Shown here: positions 8,489-17,795 of the stretch, piece after piece
Layout of the letters: each line of letters opens with the position of its first letter
How positions within the stretch are numbered: position 1 is the first letter of the stretch
From: Chromatiales bacterium
Lineage (GTDB): Bacteria > Pseudomonadota > Gammaproteobacteria > Chromatiales > Chromatiaceae
Assembly (NCBI GenBank): GCA_028278145.1
Contig: JANQEV010000028.1
Location: 1 to 33,987 of the forward strand
DNA length: 33,987 bases
Direction of reading: 5' to 3'
The notes under the pieces: model-generated
The model's database searches: none
What the model was told of the DNA's origin: nothing
Seen by the model: only the letters and a program-made list of their open reading frames with translations
Program-made: the position numbers and the translations under genes

Positions 8489-9210
8489 CCCGTCTTGCTG
8501 CATCTGAACTGGAAAAACACTATCGTAAACGCTCTGTAGTGAATGGCGTTTCCATGGAGGTATCAAATGGTGAGGTAGTTGGCCTGCTGGGTCCTAACGG
8601 CGCCGGCAAGACCACCTGCTTCTATATGATCGCCGGCCTGATACCGGTGGAGCATGGAGCTATATCCTTAGGAGATCAGGATATAACCCAGCTATCTATG
8701 CATCATCGGGCTCAACAGGGACTCAGCTATCTGGCCCAGGAACCATCTGTATTCCGCAAGCTAAGCGTGCATGACAACATCATGGCGATACTAGAGACCC
8801 AGCCTAACCTGACCCAGGGACAGCGTGACGAACTATGTGACCAACTGCTATCTGATTTCCACCTGGAGCATCTAAGGGACAACATAGCCATGGGACTATC
8901 TGGTGGTGAACGCCGTCGCCTGGAGATTGCCCGTGCCCTGGCGGTAAATCCAAAGTTTATCCTGCTGGATGAGCCTTTCGCCGGAGTAGACCCTATATCC
9001 GTAGTGGATATACAGAAGATCATCAAGGAGTTGGCAGAACGTGGTATAGGTATACTCATCACCGACCATAATGTAAGAGAGACGTTGGGAATATGTGATC
9101 GGGCCTATATTATCAACGAAGGTAAGCTGATTGCTGAAGGGGACCCAGAGACCATCCTGGATAATGAAGAAGTAAGACTGGTATACCTGGGAAAAAGCTT
9201 CAGCCTCTAG
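8485..9210 (+). CDS. lptB: LPS export ABC transporter ATPase LptB
   Basis: LptB powers lipopolysaccharide extraction from the inner membrane as part of LptB2FG. The 241-residue ATPase has Walker A GPNGAGKT (36-43), Q-loop, signature LSGGERRR, Walker [13 protein letters not shown] and switch His in ITDHNVRE, all typical of LptB. lptF and lptG are not in the window, as is usual because they lie elsewhere. ATGA overlap with lptA indicates coupled translation. Confidence 0.97.
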   Translation: MTRLAASELEKHYRKRSVVNGVSMEVSNGEVVGLLGPNGAGKTTCFYMIAGLIPVEHGAISLGDQDITQLSMHHRAQQGLSYLAQEPSVFRKLSVHDNIMAILETQPNLTQGQRDELCDQLLSDFHLEHLRDNIAMGLSGGERRRLEIARALAVNPKFILLDEPFAGVDPISVVDIQKIIKELAERGIGILITDHNVRETLGICDRAYIINEGKLIAEGDPETILDNEEVRLVYLGKSFSL

Positions 9211-9363
9211 CGTTATACGGCTGCGCACCCACAATCAGGTAATTTTTACTACGCAGCAGTATATTTTCACCACTTCCACCAAATAACAGCGGTATTTAAG
9301 GCTTTATTTCCCACACGCCTATTCCACGAAACAGTCACAGTTGCAAGCCTAATCGCCTTCCCA

Positions 9364-9393
9364 TTGCCTGGCGTCAAATGAGATAAATATAAT
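9364..9393 (+). promoter_or_regulatory. putative sigma-70 promoter for rpoN
   Basis: TTGCCT (9364-9369) and a perfect TATAAT (9388-9393) are 18 bases apart in the 283-base gap between lptB and rpoN. This would give a leader of about 90 bases before the ATG at 9494. In E. coli rpoN can also be transcribed from upstream, so read-through from lptB is possible. No clear terminator follows lptB. Confidence 0.5.
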
Positions 9394-9493
9394 TTCACTC
9401 TACCCTGCAACTCCGGCACAGTTTTAGCTAGAATAAGGATGTGAGTGTAAGAACATACAATTTATGTACCAACTTTTATCATAATAACTCCAT

Positions 9494-10978
9494 ATGAAGC
9501 AGACACTGCAGCTTCGCCTCGGGCAACATCTAACCATGACTCCCCAGCTGCAGCAGGCAATCCGCCTGTTGCAACTCTCCACGCTTGACCTGCAGCAGGA
9601 GATTCAGGAGGCCCTGGAGTCCAATCTGATGCTGGAAACCGAGGAAGATGCTGCGGGTAAAGAGCCTGCTACAGATAGTATCGGGAGTGAAACCGTCCAG
9701 GCTGGAGCTGAAGCTGAACCAGATCTTGGCAGTAATGAGAAAGAGGTAGACCCGGAGTCAAACACCATGCCGGATGAACTACCGGTAGACAGTGCCTGGG
9801 ACGATATCTATGACAGCACCCTACCCCCATCCTCCGGCTCCAGCCAGCAGAAAGAGAGCAATAACACCGACTACCTTACCCAGTGCAGTAATGCCCAGAC
9901 CCTGCACGACCACCTGATATGGCAAATGCAGCTTACCCCCTTCAGTGATACCGACCAAGCCATTGCAACGACTATAATCGATAGTATCAGTGATGACGGC
10001 TATCTGACCTGCGAGCTGGATGACATCATGACAGCTGTGGGTGGTGAAGAGGTGGAACTGGATGAGGTTGAAGCCGTATTGCATCGGATTCAACAGTTTG
10101 ACCCACCAGGTGTGGCCGCACGAGACCCGAGGGAGTGTCTGTTGTTGCAGCTATCTCAGCTAAACAGCTCTACACCATGGCTACGGGAAGCCAAGGATCT
10201 GATACAGAATCACTTTGATCTGTTGGCACGTCAGGACCATAACCAGATCAAACGCCGACTCAAGCTGGACGATGATAGTCTTAAACAGGTAAATCACCTG
10301 ATTCGTTCCCTGAATCCACATCCTGGAACCTCTATAGCAGACAGCGAACCACGCTACGTAGTACCAGATGTATTTGTAAGCCGCAGGAACGGCACTTGGA
10401 GAGTGGAACTGAACCCCAGCACAACTCCTAAGCTTAGAGTCAACTCAGAATATGCCAATCTGATTAAGCGCGCAGACCAAAGCGATGACAACACCTATCT
10501 TAAAAACCACCTGCAAGAGGCACGCTGGTTCATTAAAAGCCTGGTGAGCAGAAACGAAACCCTACTCAAGGTTGCTACCAAGATAGTAGAATTTCAGCGT
10601 GGCTTTTTTGACTATGGTGAAGAGGCCATGCGCCCGCTGGTGTTACGAGATATTGCAGAGGCTGTGGAGATGCACGAATCCACCATTTCCCGGGTTACCA
10701 CTAACAAGTACATGCATACTCCACGCGGCACCCTTGAGTTCAAATACTTTTTTTCCAGCCACGTAGGCACCAGTGGCGGCGGAGAGTGTTCAGCTACTGC
10801 CATCCGGGCCCTGATTAAAAAACTGGTTAGCGCCGAAAAGCCTAACAAACCATTAAGTGACAATAAGATAGCTGGCATCCTGGGCGAGCAAGGCATCAAT
10901 ATAGCCCGCCGTACGGTTGCCAAATATCGAGAGTCGATGGCCATACCACCATCGAATGAAAGAAAGCGCCTGGCTTAG
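9494..10978 (+). CDS. rpoN: RNA polymerase sigma-54 factor
   Basis: Sigma-54 directs RNA polymerase to -24/-12 promoters and needs enhancer-binding ATPases. The 494-residue protein shows the Gln/Leu-rich region I ([21 protein letters not shown]), an acidic region II (about 50-120), the core-binding domain, a helix-turn-helix, and the RpoN box [10 protein letters not shown] (471-480). Length and all regions are intact, so it should be functional. It heads the PTS-Ntr cluster, as in enterics and pseudomonads. Confidence 0.98.
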   Translation: MKQTLQLRLGQHLTMTPQLQQAIRLLQLSTLDLQQEIQEALESNLMLETEEDAAGKEPATDSIGSETVQAGAEAEPDLGSNEKEVDPESNTMPDELPVDSAWDDIYDSTLPPSSGSSQQKESNNTDYLTQCSNAQTLHDHLIWQMQLTPFSDTDQAIATTIIDSISDDGYLTCELDDIMTAVGGEEVELDEVEAVLHRIQQFDPPGVAARDPRECLLLQLSQLNSSTPWLREAKDLIQNHFDLLARQDHNQIKRRLKLDDDSLKQVNHLIRSLNPHPGTSIADSEPRYVVPDVFVSRRNGTWRVELNPSTTPKLRVNSEYANLIKRADQSDDNTYLKNHLQEARWFIKSLVSRNETLLKVATKIVEFQRGFFDYGEEAMRPLVLRDIAEAVEMHESTISRVTTNKYMHTPRGTLEFKYFFSSHVGTSGGGECSATAIRALIKKLVSAEKPNKPLSDNKIAGILGEQGINIARRTVAKYRESMAIPPSNERKRLA

Positions 10979-10982
10979 GCGC
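10966..10982 (+). promoter_or_regulatory. stem-loop across the rpoN stop codon
   Basis: GCGCCT, a five-base loop and AGGCGC form a perfect six-base-pair stem that contains the rpoN stop TAG and ends nine bases before the GAAGGAG of hpf. There is no T-run, so it is not an intrinsic terminator. It might affect mRNA processing or stability between rpoN and hpf. Confidence 0.4.
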
Positions 10983-11003
10983 ATATTATCGAAGGAGCAA
11001 ACC

Positions 11004-11333
11004 ATGCAAATTAGCCTTACCGGTCACCACATTGACATCACTCAAGCTCTCAGAAACTATGTCGATACCAAATTTGAGCGTCTGGAACGTCATTTCGACC
11101 AAGTTACAAATGTACATGTCATACTCAGTGTGGAAAAAGTTCGCCAGAAGGCAGAAGCTACGCTACATTTAAACGGCGCAGATGTATTTGCTGACTCAAC
11201 CCAGGAAGATATGTATGCTGCCATTGACGGGTTGGTGGACAAATTGGATCGTCAGGTCAAGAAGCACAAAGAAAAATCTACCCGCCATAGGAACGGAGCT
11301 GGTATTAAAGGTTTGGAACAGGTTGACATATAA
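11004..11333 (+). CDS. hpf: ribosome hibernation promoting factor
   Basis: HPF binds the 30S decoding region and promotes 100S ribosome dimers in stationary phase. The 109-residue short-form protein starts MQISLTGHHIDITQALRNYV and has the conserved TLHLNGADVFADS and DMYAAIDGLVDKLDRQV segments. The ATG has a strong GAAGGAG at 7-13 bases upstream, deciding the start against the longer frame that overlaps rpoN. Standard position after rpoN. Confidence 0.96.
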   Translation: MQISLTGHHIDITQALRNYVDTKFERLERHFDQVTNVHVILSVEKVRQKAEATLHLNGADVFADSTQEDMYAAIDGLVDKLDRQVKKHKEKSTRHRNGAGIKGLEQVDI

Positions 11334-11362
11334 ACTGAGTCATTGATTTTTGGTACTTTAAA

Positions 11363-11833
11363 GTGTTTTCCGATAACTTTATCAACACAGAGCGCATCAG
11401 CTGTAGTAACCCTGCAGTAAGTAAGAAAAGAGTGCTCCAAAGTCTGGGCGAATTGCTCGCCCAGTCCGCTCCTCAGCTTAGTCCTGACGATACCTTTGAC
11501 AAGCTGTTGGAGCGGGAACGCCTAGGTAGTACCGGGCTGGGGCATGGCATCGCCCTGCCCCATGCCCGGGTTAATGGCATCGATGAGGCATACGGCGCCT
11601 TTATCCAACTGGGAGATAGTGTCGATTTTGATGCCATTGACAACCAGCCGGTAGACCTCATATTCGGCCTCCTGGTCCCAGAATCTGCTACGAAAGAACA
11701 TCTACAGCTGCTGGCACATCTGGCATCCATGTTCAGTAATGCAGAATTCTGTGAAAAATTGCGTCAATCAACCCAGCCTGATGAGATCATGCAACACATA
11801 GAACATTGGAATCAGGTTGAGAATGAAGCATGA
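11363..11833 (+). CDS. ptsN: PTS IIA-like nitrogen regulatory protein PtsN
   Basis: EIIA-Ntr is the terminal phosphoryl acceptor of the regulatory PTS-Ntr. The 156-residue protein carries the phosphorylation site His67 in GHGIALPHARV, with the preceding LERERLGSTG signature. It starts at GTG 11363 with no strong Shine-Dalgarno; this start gives the expected length, and no ATG is available nearby. The stop overlaps the hprK start (ATGA). Confidence 0.95.
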   Translation: MFSDNFINTERISCSNPAVSKKRVLQSLGELLAQSAPQLSPDDTFDKLLERERLGSTGLGHGIALPHARVNGIDEAYGAFIQLGDSVDFDAIDNQPVDLIFGLLVPESATKEHLQLLAHLASMFSNAEFCEKLRQSTQPDEIMQHIEHWNQVENEA

Positions 11834-12780
11834 CCGATGCCACTACAGGCTATCTGGTATCAACCCTGCAGGAGACATTGGGGCTAAGATGGATAGCTGG
11901 CAAGGATGGGCGTAACACCAGTCTGAGGGGAGACTTCCCCGGGGCCGAGCAACAGGGAACTGCTGGCCCCATGAACCTCATCCATCCCTATCGCATTCAG
12001 ATCATAGGTCCTGCAGAACAATCCAAGTTCGATGAACTGTCATCTGAGAAACGCCAGGACATTATACAAAAACTCTTCGACGCCCAGCCGGCTGCAGTGA
12101 TCATTGCGGTTGACGCCAGGGCAGATGATGACCTGATCAAAGAAGCCGATAGAAGCAACACCCCACTGCTGGTATCCAGTCAAAATGACAACCTGCTGCA
12201 GAGTTCACTGCAGTATCACCTGACCCATATCCTAGCTGAGCGTACCGTGGTGCACGGTGTATTCATGGAGGTGTTAGGCATTGGGGTACTGATTACCGGA
12301 GACTCTGCTGTGGGCAAGAGTGAACTGGCTTTGGAGCTTATTAACCGGGGACATCTGCTGATAGCAGACGACACCCCGGAATTCGCCCGTATTGCCCCGG
12401 ATATCATCAGTGGTAACTGCCCCCCACTACTCCAGGATTTTCTGGAGATCAGGGGTTTGGGGCTGCTGAATATCAGAAGTATGTTTGGCGATAGCGCCAT
12501 CAAGCAAAAGAAATACCTCTCATTGGTTATTCATCTCAAGCGTATGACCAATGAAGATATAAATATGATTGACCGTCTCTATGGTAACTTCGCCGAGTAC
12601 CCACTACTGGGCCTGAAACTGCCACAGGTTACCATCCCGGTGGCTCCCGGCAAGGAGATTGCAATTCTGGTAGAGGCAGCCGTACGTCAGTTTATGCAGA
12701 AGATGCATGGCTACAATGCCGGAGATGATTTTATAGAACGACAACGCAAGGCTATTGAAGAGGTTAAACGTAACAGATAA
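11830..12780 (+). CDS. hprK: HPr kinase/phosphorylase
   Basis: HprK phosphorylates HPr on Ser46 with ATP or PPi and removes that phosphate with inorganic phosphate. The 316-residue protein has an N-terminal domain (about 1-130), the catalytic His in VVHGVFMEVLGIGVLI, Walker A GDSAVGKS (157-164) and the HprK signature LEIRGLGLLNIRSMFG. E. coli lacks this gene; it is inserted between ptsN and rapZ in many other proteobacteria. Its target is the HPr encoded at 14157, which keeps Ser46. Confidence 0.95.
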   Translation: MTDATTGYLVSTLQETLGLRWIAGKDGRNTSLRGDFPGAEQQGTAGPMNLIHPYRIQIIGPAEQSKFDELSSEKRQDIIQKLFDAQPAAVIIAVDARADDDLIKEADRSNTPLLVSSQNDNLLQSSLQYHLTHILAERTVVHGVFMEVLGIGVLITGDSAVGKSELALELINRGHLLIADDTPEFARIAPDIISGNCPPLLQDFLEIRGLGLLNIRSMFGDSAIKQKKYLSLVIHLKRMTNEDINMIDRLYGNFAEYPLLGLKLPQVTIPVAPGKEIAILVEAAVRQFMQKMHGYNAGDDFIERQRKAIEEVKRNR

Positions 12781-12849
12781 CATTCCCTGGTCTCCACAAC
12801 AATCACAGTGCGCCAAGATGCTATAAGACCAGGATCATATGCCTTACCT

Positions 12850-13725
12850 ATGTGCGCAGATAAGAACATCAAACTGGTAATCGTTTCCGGCCTCTCCGGG
12901 TCTGGAAAGAGTATCGCCCTGCATACCCTGGAAGATCTGGGTTACTACTGCATCGACAACCTTCCTCTGTATCTGCTACGCGCCATGTTCGAAGAGTTGA
13001 AGCAGCGCCCTGATGCCGTCCATCACAAAATGGCGGTAAGCATCGATGCCCGCAATCAGGCTGACGACCTGCACCAGTTGCCTGGGTTGGTTAAGGATAT
13101 CCGCAAATATGGTGTGCAGAGTGAGATGATCTTTCTTGAGGCCCAGGACGAAGTCCTGCTGCGGCGCTTCAGTGAAACCCGACGTAAACACCCTCTTACC
13201 GATGAAGACCGTCCCCTGTCTGATGCCATACGACTGGAACGGGAGCTACTGGAGTCATACCTCAGTGATGCCGACCTGCGCATAGATACCAGTCGCACCA
13301 ACCAGCATGAGCTGCGCGATATTATCCGTTCCCATATGGATGACAGAGGACCAAGAAAGATCTCACTCCAGTTCCAATCCTTTGGTTATAAACACGGTAT
13401 ACCCAGAGATGTGGACTTTGTATATGATGTGCGCTGCCTTCCTAACCCGCACTGGGAACAGGAACTACGTTCCCTTACCGGGCAGGATAGTGAAGTGGCG
13501 AAATATCTATCCAAAAGTGATCGGGTGCAACAACTGAAGGATGATATAATTGACTTCCTGGAACGCTGGGTACCAATATTTGAAGAGGATGGCCGCAGTT
13601 ATTTGACCGTGGCCATAGGATGTACCGGAGGACAACACAGGTCCGTGTATCTTGTAGAGCAGATATCCTCCCATTTTCAACGTTGTGGACGTGATACCAT
13701 CACCCGCCACCGGGAACTGTCATGA
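12850..13725 (+). CDS. rapZ: RNase adapter protein RapZ
   Basis: RapZ is an RNA-binding, nucleotide-binding protein that in E. coli presents the sRNA GlmZ to RNase E and so controls glucosamine 6-phosphate synthesis. The 291-residue protein has Walker A GLSGSGKS (14-21) and the conserved C-terminal IGCTGGQHRSVYL motif. I start at ATG 12850, which gives the normal N-terminus; the GTG at 12808 adds 14 unconserved residues. Neither has a good Shine-Dalgarno. The stop overlaps the next start (ATGA). Confidence 0.95.
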   Translation: MCADKNIKLVIVSGLSGSGKSIALHTLEDLGYYCIDNLPLYLLRAMFEELKQRPDAVHHKMAVSIDARNQADDLHQLPGLVKDIRKYGVQSEMIFLEAQDEVLLRRFSETRRKHPLTDEDRPLSDAIRLERELLESYLSDADLRIDTSRTNQHELRDIIRSHMDDRGPRKISLQFQSFGYKHGIPRDVDFVYDVRCLPNPHWEQELRSLTGQDSEVAKYLSKSDRVQQLKDDIIDFLERWVPIFEEDGRSYLTVAIGCTGGQHRSVYLVEQISSHFQRCGRDTITRHRELS

Positions 13726-14123
13726 GTATCGGCCTGCTGATCATTACCCACAACAACTCGGGTAAGGAGCTGTTACAGACCGCCACCAAGATGTTCGGGC
13801 ACTGCCCAATGGAAGTGAGAACTATAGAAGTACACAATGACAGCGATCCGGAGCAACTCACCGCACAAGCAGCTGACCTGGTTAAACAGCTGGATTCCGG
13901 GGATGGGGTTCTGGTGCTGGCAGACATGTACGGATCCACTCCCGGAAACATCGCCACTGCCATGTACCAGGAAAACAGGATAAACGTACTTGCCGGCCTC
14001 AACCTGCCGATGCTGGCCAGAATTTTTAACTACTCACAGTTGGACCTGACTGGAATTACCGACGCGGCACTGACGGGTGGCCAAAAGAGCATAATCGAGT
14101 GCAGACCAAAAAACCAAGACTAG
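13722..14123 (+). CDS. PTS EIIA component, mannose family
   Basis: The 133-residue single-domain protein is an EIIA-Man fold (PF03610). The predicted phosphorylated His10 is in LIITHNNSG, and LADMYGSTPGNIA is the usual second motif. No EIIB, EIIC or EIID genes are present, so it is probably regulatory rather than part of a sugar transporter. It overlaps rapZ by four bases and precedes HPr, a common order in proteobacteria with HprK. Confidence 0.93.
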   Translation: MSIGLLIITHNNSGKELLQTATKMFGHCPMEVRTIEVHNDSDPEQLTAQAADLVKQLDSGDGVLVLADMYGSTPGNIATAMYQENRINVLAGLNLPMLARIFNYSQLDLTGITDAALTGGQKSIIECRPKNQD

Positions 14124-14156
14124 GTTAGATGCTATTGATGTAGTAGCGGAAGGACC

Positions 14157-14426
14157 ATGATTAACAAGCAAGTCGACATTATCAATAAACTGGGGCTCCA
14201 CGCCCGGGCAGCGGCAAAATTTGTTACCTGTGCCAGCCATTTTGAGAGCAGTATCCACCTTTCCCACAACGGCCATGAAGTAAATGGCAAGAGCATCATG
14301 GGGGTAATGATGCTGGCGGCAGCTCAGGGTACAACCCTGACTCTGATAATCGATGGCGCGGATGAAAAATCGGCCCTGGCAGCACTGGAAGAGCTGATAG
14401 AAGACCGCTTTGGGGAAGAGAGCTGA
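14157..14426 (+). CDS. ptsH: phosphocarrier protein HPr (NPr type)
   Basis: This 89-residue protein passes phosphate from enzyme I to EIIA proteins. Both regulatory sites are present: His15 in KLGLHARAA and Ser46 in NGKSIMGVMMLAA. The latter matches the HprK upstream. A strong GGAAGGA precedes the ATG. In related gene clusters an enzyme I gene (ptsI or ptsP) usually follows at once; here it does not, and an ABC transporter starts instead. The symbol could also be npr. Confidence 0.94.
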   Translation: MINKQVDIINKLGLHARAAAKFVTCASHFESSIHLSHNGHEVNGKSIMGVMMLAAAQGTTLTLIIDGADEKSALAALEELIEDRFGEES

Positions 14427-14503
14427 GGGGCGACTTGAGAACTGGCAATCACATCCTCAATCAGAAGCTTCTTTAGGAAAATAGTCATGTTATTCTAGGC
14501 GTA

Positions 14504-15424
14504 ATGGAAGCCCTAATAACTGCCGAAAAACTAAACCACCACTACGGTTCATTTCACGCTGTTCAGGATCTATCCCTGCAACTGAAGCGCGGTGAGATAT
14601 TGGGTCTACTGGGGCCCAACGGGGCCGGCAAATCTACCAGTATGCGCATTCTCAGCGGTAATATTGTTCCCAGCAGTGGCTCGGTACTGTTAAATGGAAT
14701 CGACCTGCAACAACAACCGCTAGCTGCCAAGGCCGCACTGGGATATCTCCCGGAGCAACCGCCACTGTATCGGGATATGACTATCGCAGAGTACCTGGAG
14801 TTCTGTGCCCGGCTACATCACATAGCCAGACCGGAGATAACTCAGGCCATTGGTGATGCCATGGACAGGTGCGGCCTGCAAGGCATGGGAACACGCCTCA
14901 TCGGCAATCTCTCCAAGGGTTACCAACAGCGGGTCGGCATCGCCCAAGCCATAGTCCACAGACCAGACATCATTATCCTGGATGAACCAACCAGTGGACT
15001 GGACCCCAATCAAATTATAGAGATAAGGAAGCTTATCCGGGAACTGGGTGAAGAGCATGGAGTGATCCTGTCCACCCACATACTGCCGGAGGTGCAAACC
15101 ATCTGCAGCCGGGTACTGGTGCTGAACCAGGGACGCATCGCCTTCAGTGACAGCATCAGCAACATCGGGGAAACAGCGCCATCCAGCCTTATGTTCCGAC
15201 TGGAGCAGACACCGAGCCTGGATGAGATAAGATCATTAACCGGGATCAGTACGGCAGAAGCCATTTCCGGCGGGCACATCAGGGTCGGGCTGGAAGCGAA
15301 TACACCACCGGCAGAGATCTCTGGACAACTGGTGGCCAAAGGCTGGGGCTTGAAAGAGTTCAATCCGGAGCGAGACACCCTGGAACAGGTATTTACCCGC
15401 CTCACAACAGAGGAAGGGGGTTAG
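14504..15424 (+). CDS. ABC transporter ATP-binding protein (GldA/CcmA-like)
   Basis: The 306-residue ATPase has Walker A GPNGAGKS (37-44), signature LSKGYQQRVGIAQA, Walker B IIILDEPTSGLDP and switch His STHILPE, followed by a C-terminal domain of about 90 residues, as in GldA and related exporters. It belongs with the permease, GldG-like and DUF4340 genes that follow. The substrate is not known; the set resembles Gld transporters but occurs widely in non-gliding bacteria. The stop TAG uses the first base of element B, and removing the element would place this stop one base before the permease ATG. Confidence 0.92.
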   Translation: MEALITAEKLNHHYGSFHAVQDLSLQLKRGEILGLLGPNGAGKSTSMRILSGNIVPSSGSVLLNGIDLQQQPLAAKAALGYLPEQPPLYRDMTIAEYLEFCARLHHIARPEITQAIGDAMDRCGLQGMGTRLIGNLSKGYQQRVGIAQAIVHRPDIIILDEPTSGLDPNQIIEIRKLIRELGEEHGVILSTHILPEVQTICSRVLVLNQGRIAFSDSISNIGETAPSSLMFRLEQTPSLDEIRSLTGISTAEAISGGHIRVGLEANTPPAEISGQLVAKGWGLKEFNPERDTLEQVFTRLTTEEGG

Positions 15425-15688
15425 GGCCTGTTAACACTAATCCAATAGGCCCTGTTACTTTTGAAAAAGCGCCAATCCAGGCGCGAGGAGTGAAGTTTGG
15501 TTATTCCAAATGAACAACGAGCAACAACGAGTGGCGTTTTTTCAAGCGTAACCCGAAGGGCTGGGGCTATTTTTCCGCCCAGCGGCGTTATCAGTCGTTC
15601 ATGTAGAGTAACTACACATCACTCATTCTGCCTTGCTGGACAAAAAAATAGTCCCAGCAGTGTCTATTGGATTAGTGTTAACAGGCCC
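15424..15688. mobile_element. MITE-like element B (265 bp), TSD TTA
   Basis: The ends are perfect inverted repeats of 24 bases, beginning GGGCCTGTTAACACTAATCC (left 15424-15447, right 15665-15688). They are flanked by TTA direct repeats (15421-15423 and 15689-15691). A three-base TNA duplication is reported for the IS1031 group of the IS5 family, so an IS5-type transposase is a reasonable guess. The interior has no intact transposase; a 67-codon frame at 15497-15700 is not credible. The element lies exactly between the ABC ATPase and permease genes. Confidence 0.88.
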
Positions 15689-15693
15689 TTAGT

Positions 15694-16443
15694 ATGCTAG
15701 CCATTACCCTGCGTGATCTAAAAAGCATGTTCCGCTCCCCTCTGGCCTGGAGTCTGCTTGCAGTAGTGCAGTTTATCCTGGCATGGATTTTCTTGGTCCA
15801 GGTAGAGGAGTTCATACAGATTCAACCCCGTCTGGCAAAGCTCTCCTCGGCACCTGGCATCACCGACCTGGTGGCTACCCCGCTGTTGAACAGCGCCTCT
15901 CTCATCATCATGTTCCTTATCCCCTTGATGAGTATGCGCCTGCTCAGTGATGAATACCGCAATGGCACCTTCACCCTGCTGCTGTCCGCCCCTATCTCCA
16001 TGACCAGTATTGTGCTGGGGAAATTTCTGGCCCTGATGCTGTTTCTAACTATGTTGCTGCTGGTTACCGCAGCCATGCCCCTGTCCCTACTCCTGGGAGG
16101 CAGTCTGGATCTGGGTAAACTGGCGGCCGGTCTGCTGGGACTGGAATTGGCCCTGACCGGTTTTGCCGCTATCGGACTGTTCTTCTCCAGCATCACCTCC
16201 CGCCCCGCAGTGGCGGCCACCGGCAGCTACGGACTGATTCTGTTTCTCTGGGTAATAAATCTGGCCTCAGGTGCTGAGGGTCAAGGCAGCGCCCTGTTTG
16301 CCTGGATATCACCCATCAGCCATCTGCAGAACATGTTTTCTGGCCTGGTGAGTAGTGCAGACCTTATCTATTTTCTGCTACTGACCATCTGTTTTCTTAC
16401 ACTCAGCGTCCGGCGTCTGGATAGTCGTCGCAGTCAGCACTGA
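15694..16443 (+). CDS. ABC-2 type permease (GldF-like)
   Basis: The 249-residue inner-membrane protein has six hydrophobic segments and starts MLAITLRDLKSMFRSPLAWS, typical of ABC-2 permeases of the GldF/NosY type; RLLSDEYRNGTFTLLLSAPIS is the conserved cytoplasmic motif. It would form the membrane pore with the preceding ATPase. Element B now fills the leader, so the purine-rich GGAAGGGGG at the end of the ATPase gene that probably served as Shine-Dalgarno is about 275 bases away and no replacement is seen in front of the ATG. Confidence 0.92.
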   Translation: MLAITLRDLKSMFRSPLAWSLLAVVQFILAWIFLVQVEEFIQIQPRLAKLSSAPGITDLVATPLLNSASLIIMFLIPLMSMRLLSDEYRNGTFTLLLSAPISMTSIVLGKFLALMLFLTMLLLVTAAMPLSLLLGGSLDLGKLAAGLLGLELALTGFAAIGLFFSSITSRPAVAATGSYGLILFLWVINLASGAEGQGSALFAWISPISHLQNMFSGLVSSADLIYFLLLTICFLTLSVRRLDSRRSQH

Positions 16444-16453
16444 GGGGACGGGG

Positions 16454-17794
16454 ATGGAACTGCCGAAAAAATTCATACACAACCTGCATCATATTCTGTT
16501 CTATCTATTACTTATGGTGGTGATAGGTCTGGCCGGATGGCTGAGTAACCACCATGTCTGGCAATGGGACTGGTCTGCAAGTGCACGTAACAGCCTGTCC
16601 AGCACCAGCCAGGAGCTGTTAAAGCGGCTGCAGGAACCACTACACATAACCTCATTCGCCCCAGAGTCACCAGAGCTCCGACAACGCATCAGGGACATTA
16701 TCGATCGTTATCAACGTTATCGTCCTGACATCCGTTTTAACTTCGTCAATCCTGACCGGCAACCAGAGCTGGTGCGACAGCTTGGCATACGGGTAATGGG
16801 AGAGCTGCGCCTGGAGTACCAGGGCCGGGCAGAAAACCTCAGCACCATCAGTGAGGAGGCCTTGAGTAATATCATCCAACAGCTGATGCAGGCAGAGGAA
16901 CGCTGGATTGGTGTCACCGAAGGACATGGCGAAAGACGTATAGATGGCAAGGCCAATCATGATCTCAGTGGCTTTGGTAATGAGCTGCAACGCAAGGGTT
17001 ACCAACTGCGCCACCTTAACCTGGCCACAACCATAGAGGTACCACATAACCTCTCTCTGCTGATCATCGCCAGTCCCCAGGTTGACTACCTGCCACAGGA
17101 GGTGGAAAAGATCCAGCGTTACCTTGAGACCGGTGGCAACCTGTTGTGGTTGCTGGAACCAGGAGGCATAAAAGGCCTTGAGAAGCTTCAGCAGGCTATT
17201 GGGCTGCATATCCTGCCTGGCACCATCGTAGATGCCAACTCAGCGTCCATGCGCCTGCAGGACCCAGCCATGGCACTGGTGACGAGTTACCCCAAGCACC
17301 CTGCCACCGGCAACTTCAAGCTCATCACTGTCTATCCCCATGCAGCTGCCATAGAAGCGGCTGGCGAGAGCGGCTGGAAGTCGACACCACTGCTCAGCAC
17401 TATGAGCGGTTCCTGGAACGAAACCGGCCCAATCAAAGGCGAGGTGGCACGCAATCAGGAAGCTGGCGAAGTGGCCGGCCCCTTGAATATTGGAATTGCC
17501 TTTAGTCGTAAGCTAAAGCAGAAAACCCAGAACATCATGGTCATAGGTGACGGTGATTTTCTCACCAATACCTACCTGGGCAATGGTGGCAATCTGAACC
17601 TGGGGCTTAATCTGGTGCGCTGGCTAAGTAGTGATGAACAACTCCTGGACATCCCGGCACGCACTGCACCCGACCTGCAACTGGAACTGACTAAACTGGA
17701 GAGCACCATTATCGGTCTCGGCTTCCTGCTGCTACTGCCACTACTGTTTGTTACCGCAGGGACAATCATATGGTGGCGACGCAGGCATCTGTGA
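16454..17794 (+). CDS. GldG-like ABC-associated protein (PF09822 family)
   Basis: The 446-residue protein has an N-terminal membrane helix (about 12-30), a long periplasmic region resembling the ABC_transp_aux domain (WIGVTEGHGERRIDG; LSLLIIASPQVDYLP; a GDGDFLTN motif near 357), and a C-terminal membrane helix before WWRRRHL. It sits 10 bases after the permease with a strong GAGGGGACGGGG leader and one base before the next gene, so all are co-expressed. It is expected to act with the ABC transporter; the substrate is unknown. Confidence 0.9.
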   Translation: MELPKKFIHNLHHILFYLLLMVVIGLAGWLSNHHVWQWDWSASARNSLSSTSQELLKRLQEPLHITSFAPESPELRQRIRDIIDRYQRYRPDIRFNFVNPDRQPELVRQLGIRVMGELRLEYQGRAENLSTISEEALSNIIQQLMQAEERWIGVTEGHGERRIDGKANHDLSGFGNELQRKGYQLRHLNLATTIEVPHNLSLLIIASPQVDYLPQEVEKIQRYLETGGNLLWLLEPGGIKGLEKLQQAIGLHILPGTIVDANSASMRLQDPAMALVTSYPKHPATGNFKLITVYPHAAAIEAAGESGWKSTPLLSTMSGSWNETGPIKGEVARNQEAGEVAGPLNIGIAFSRKLKQKTQNIMVIGDGDFLTNTYLGNGGNLNLGLNLVRWLSSDEQLLDIPARTAPDLQLELTKLESTIIGLGFLLLLPLLFVTAGTIIWWRRRHL

Positions 17795-17795
17795 T

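Noticed and set aside
15497..15700. 67-codon + strand frame inside element B
   Set aside because: It lies almost wholly within the element, includes the terminal repeat in its translation and has no recognisable domain.
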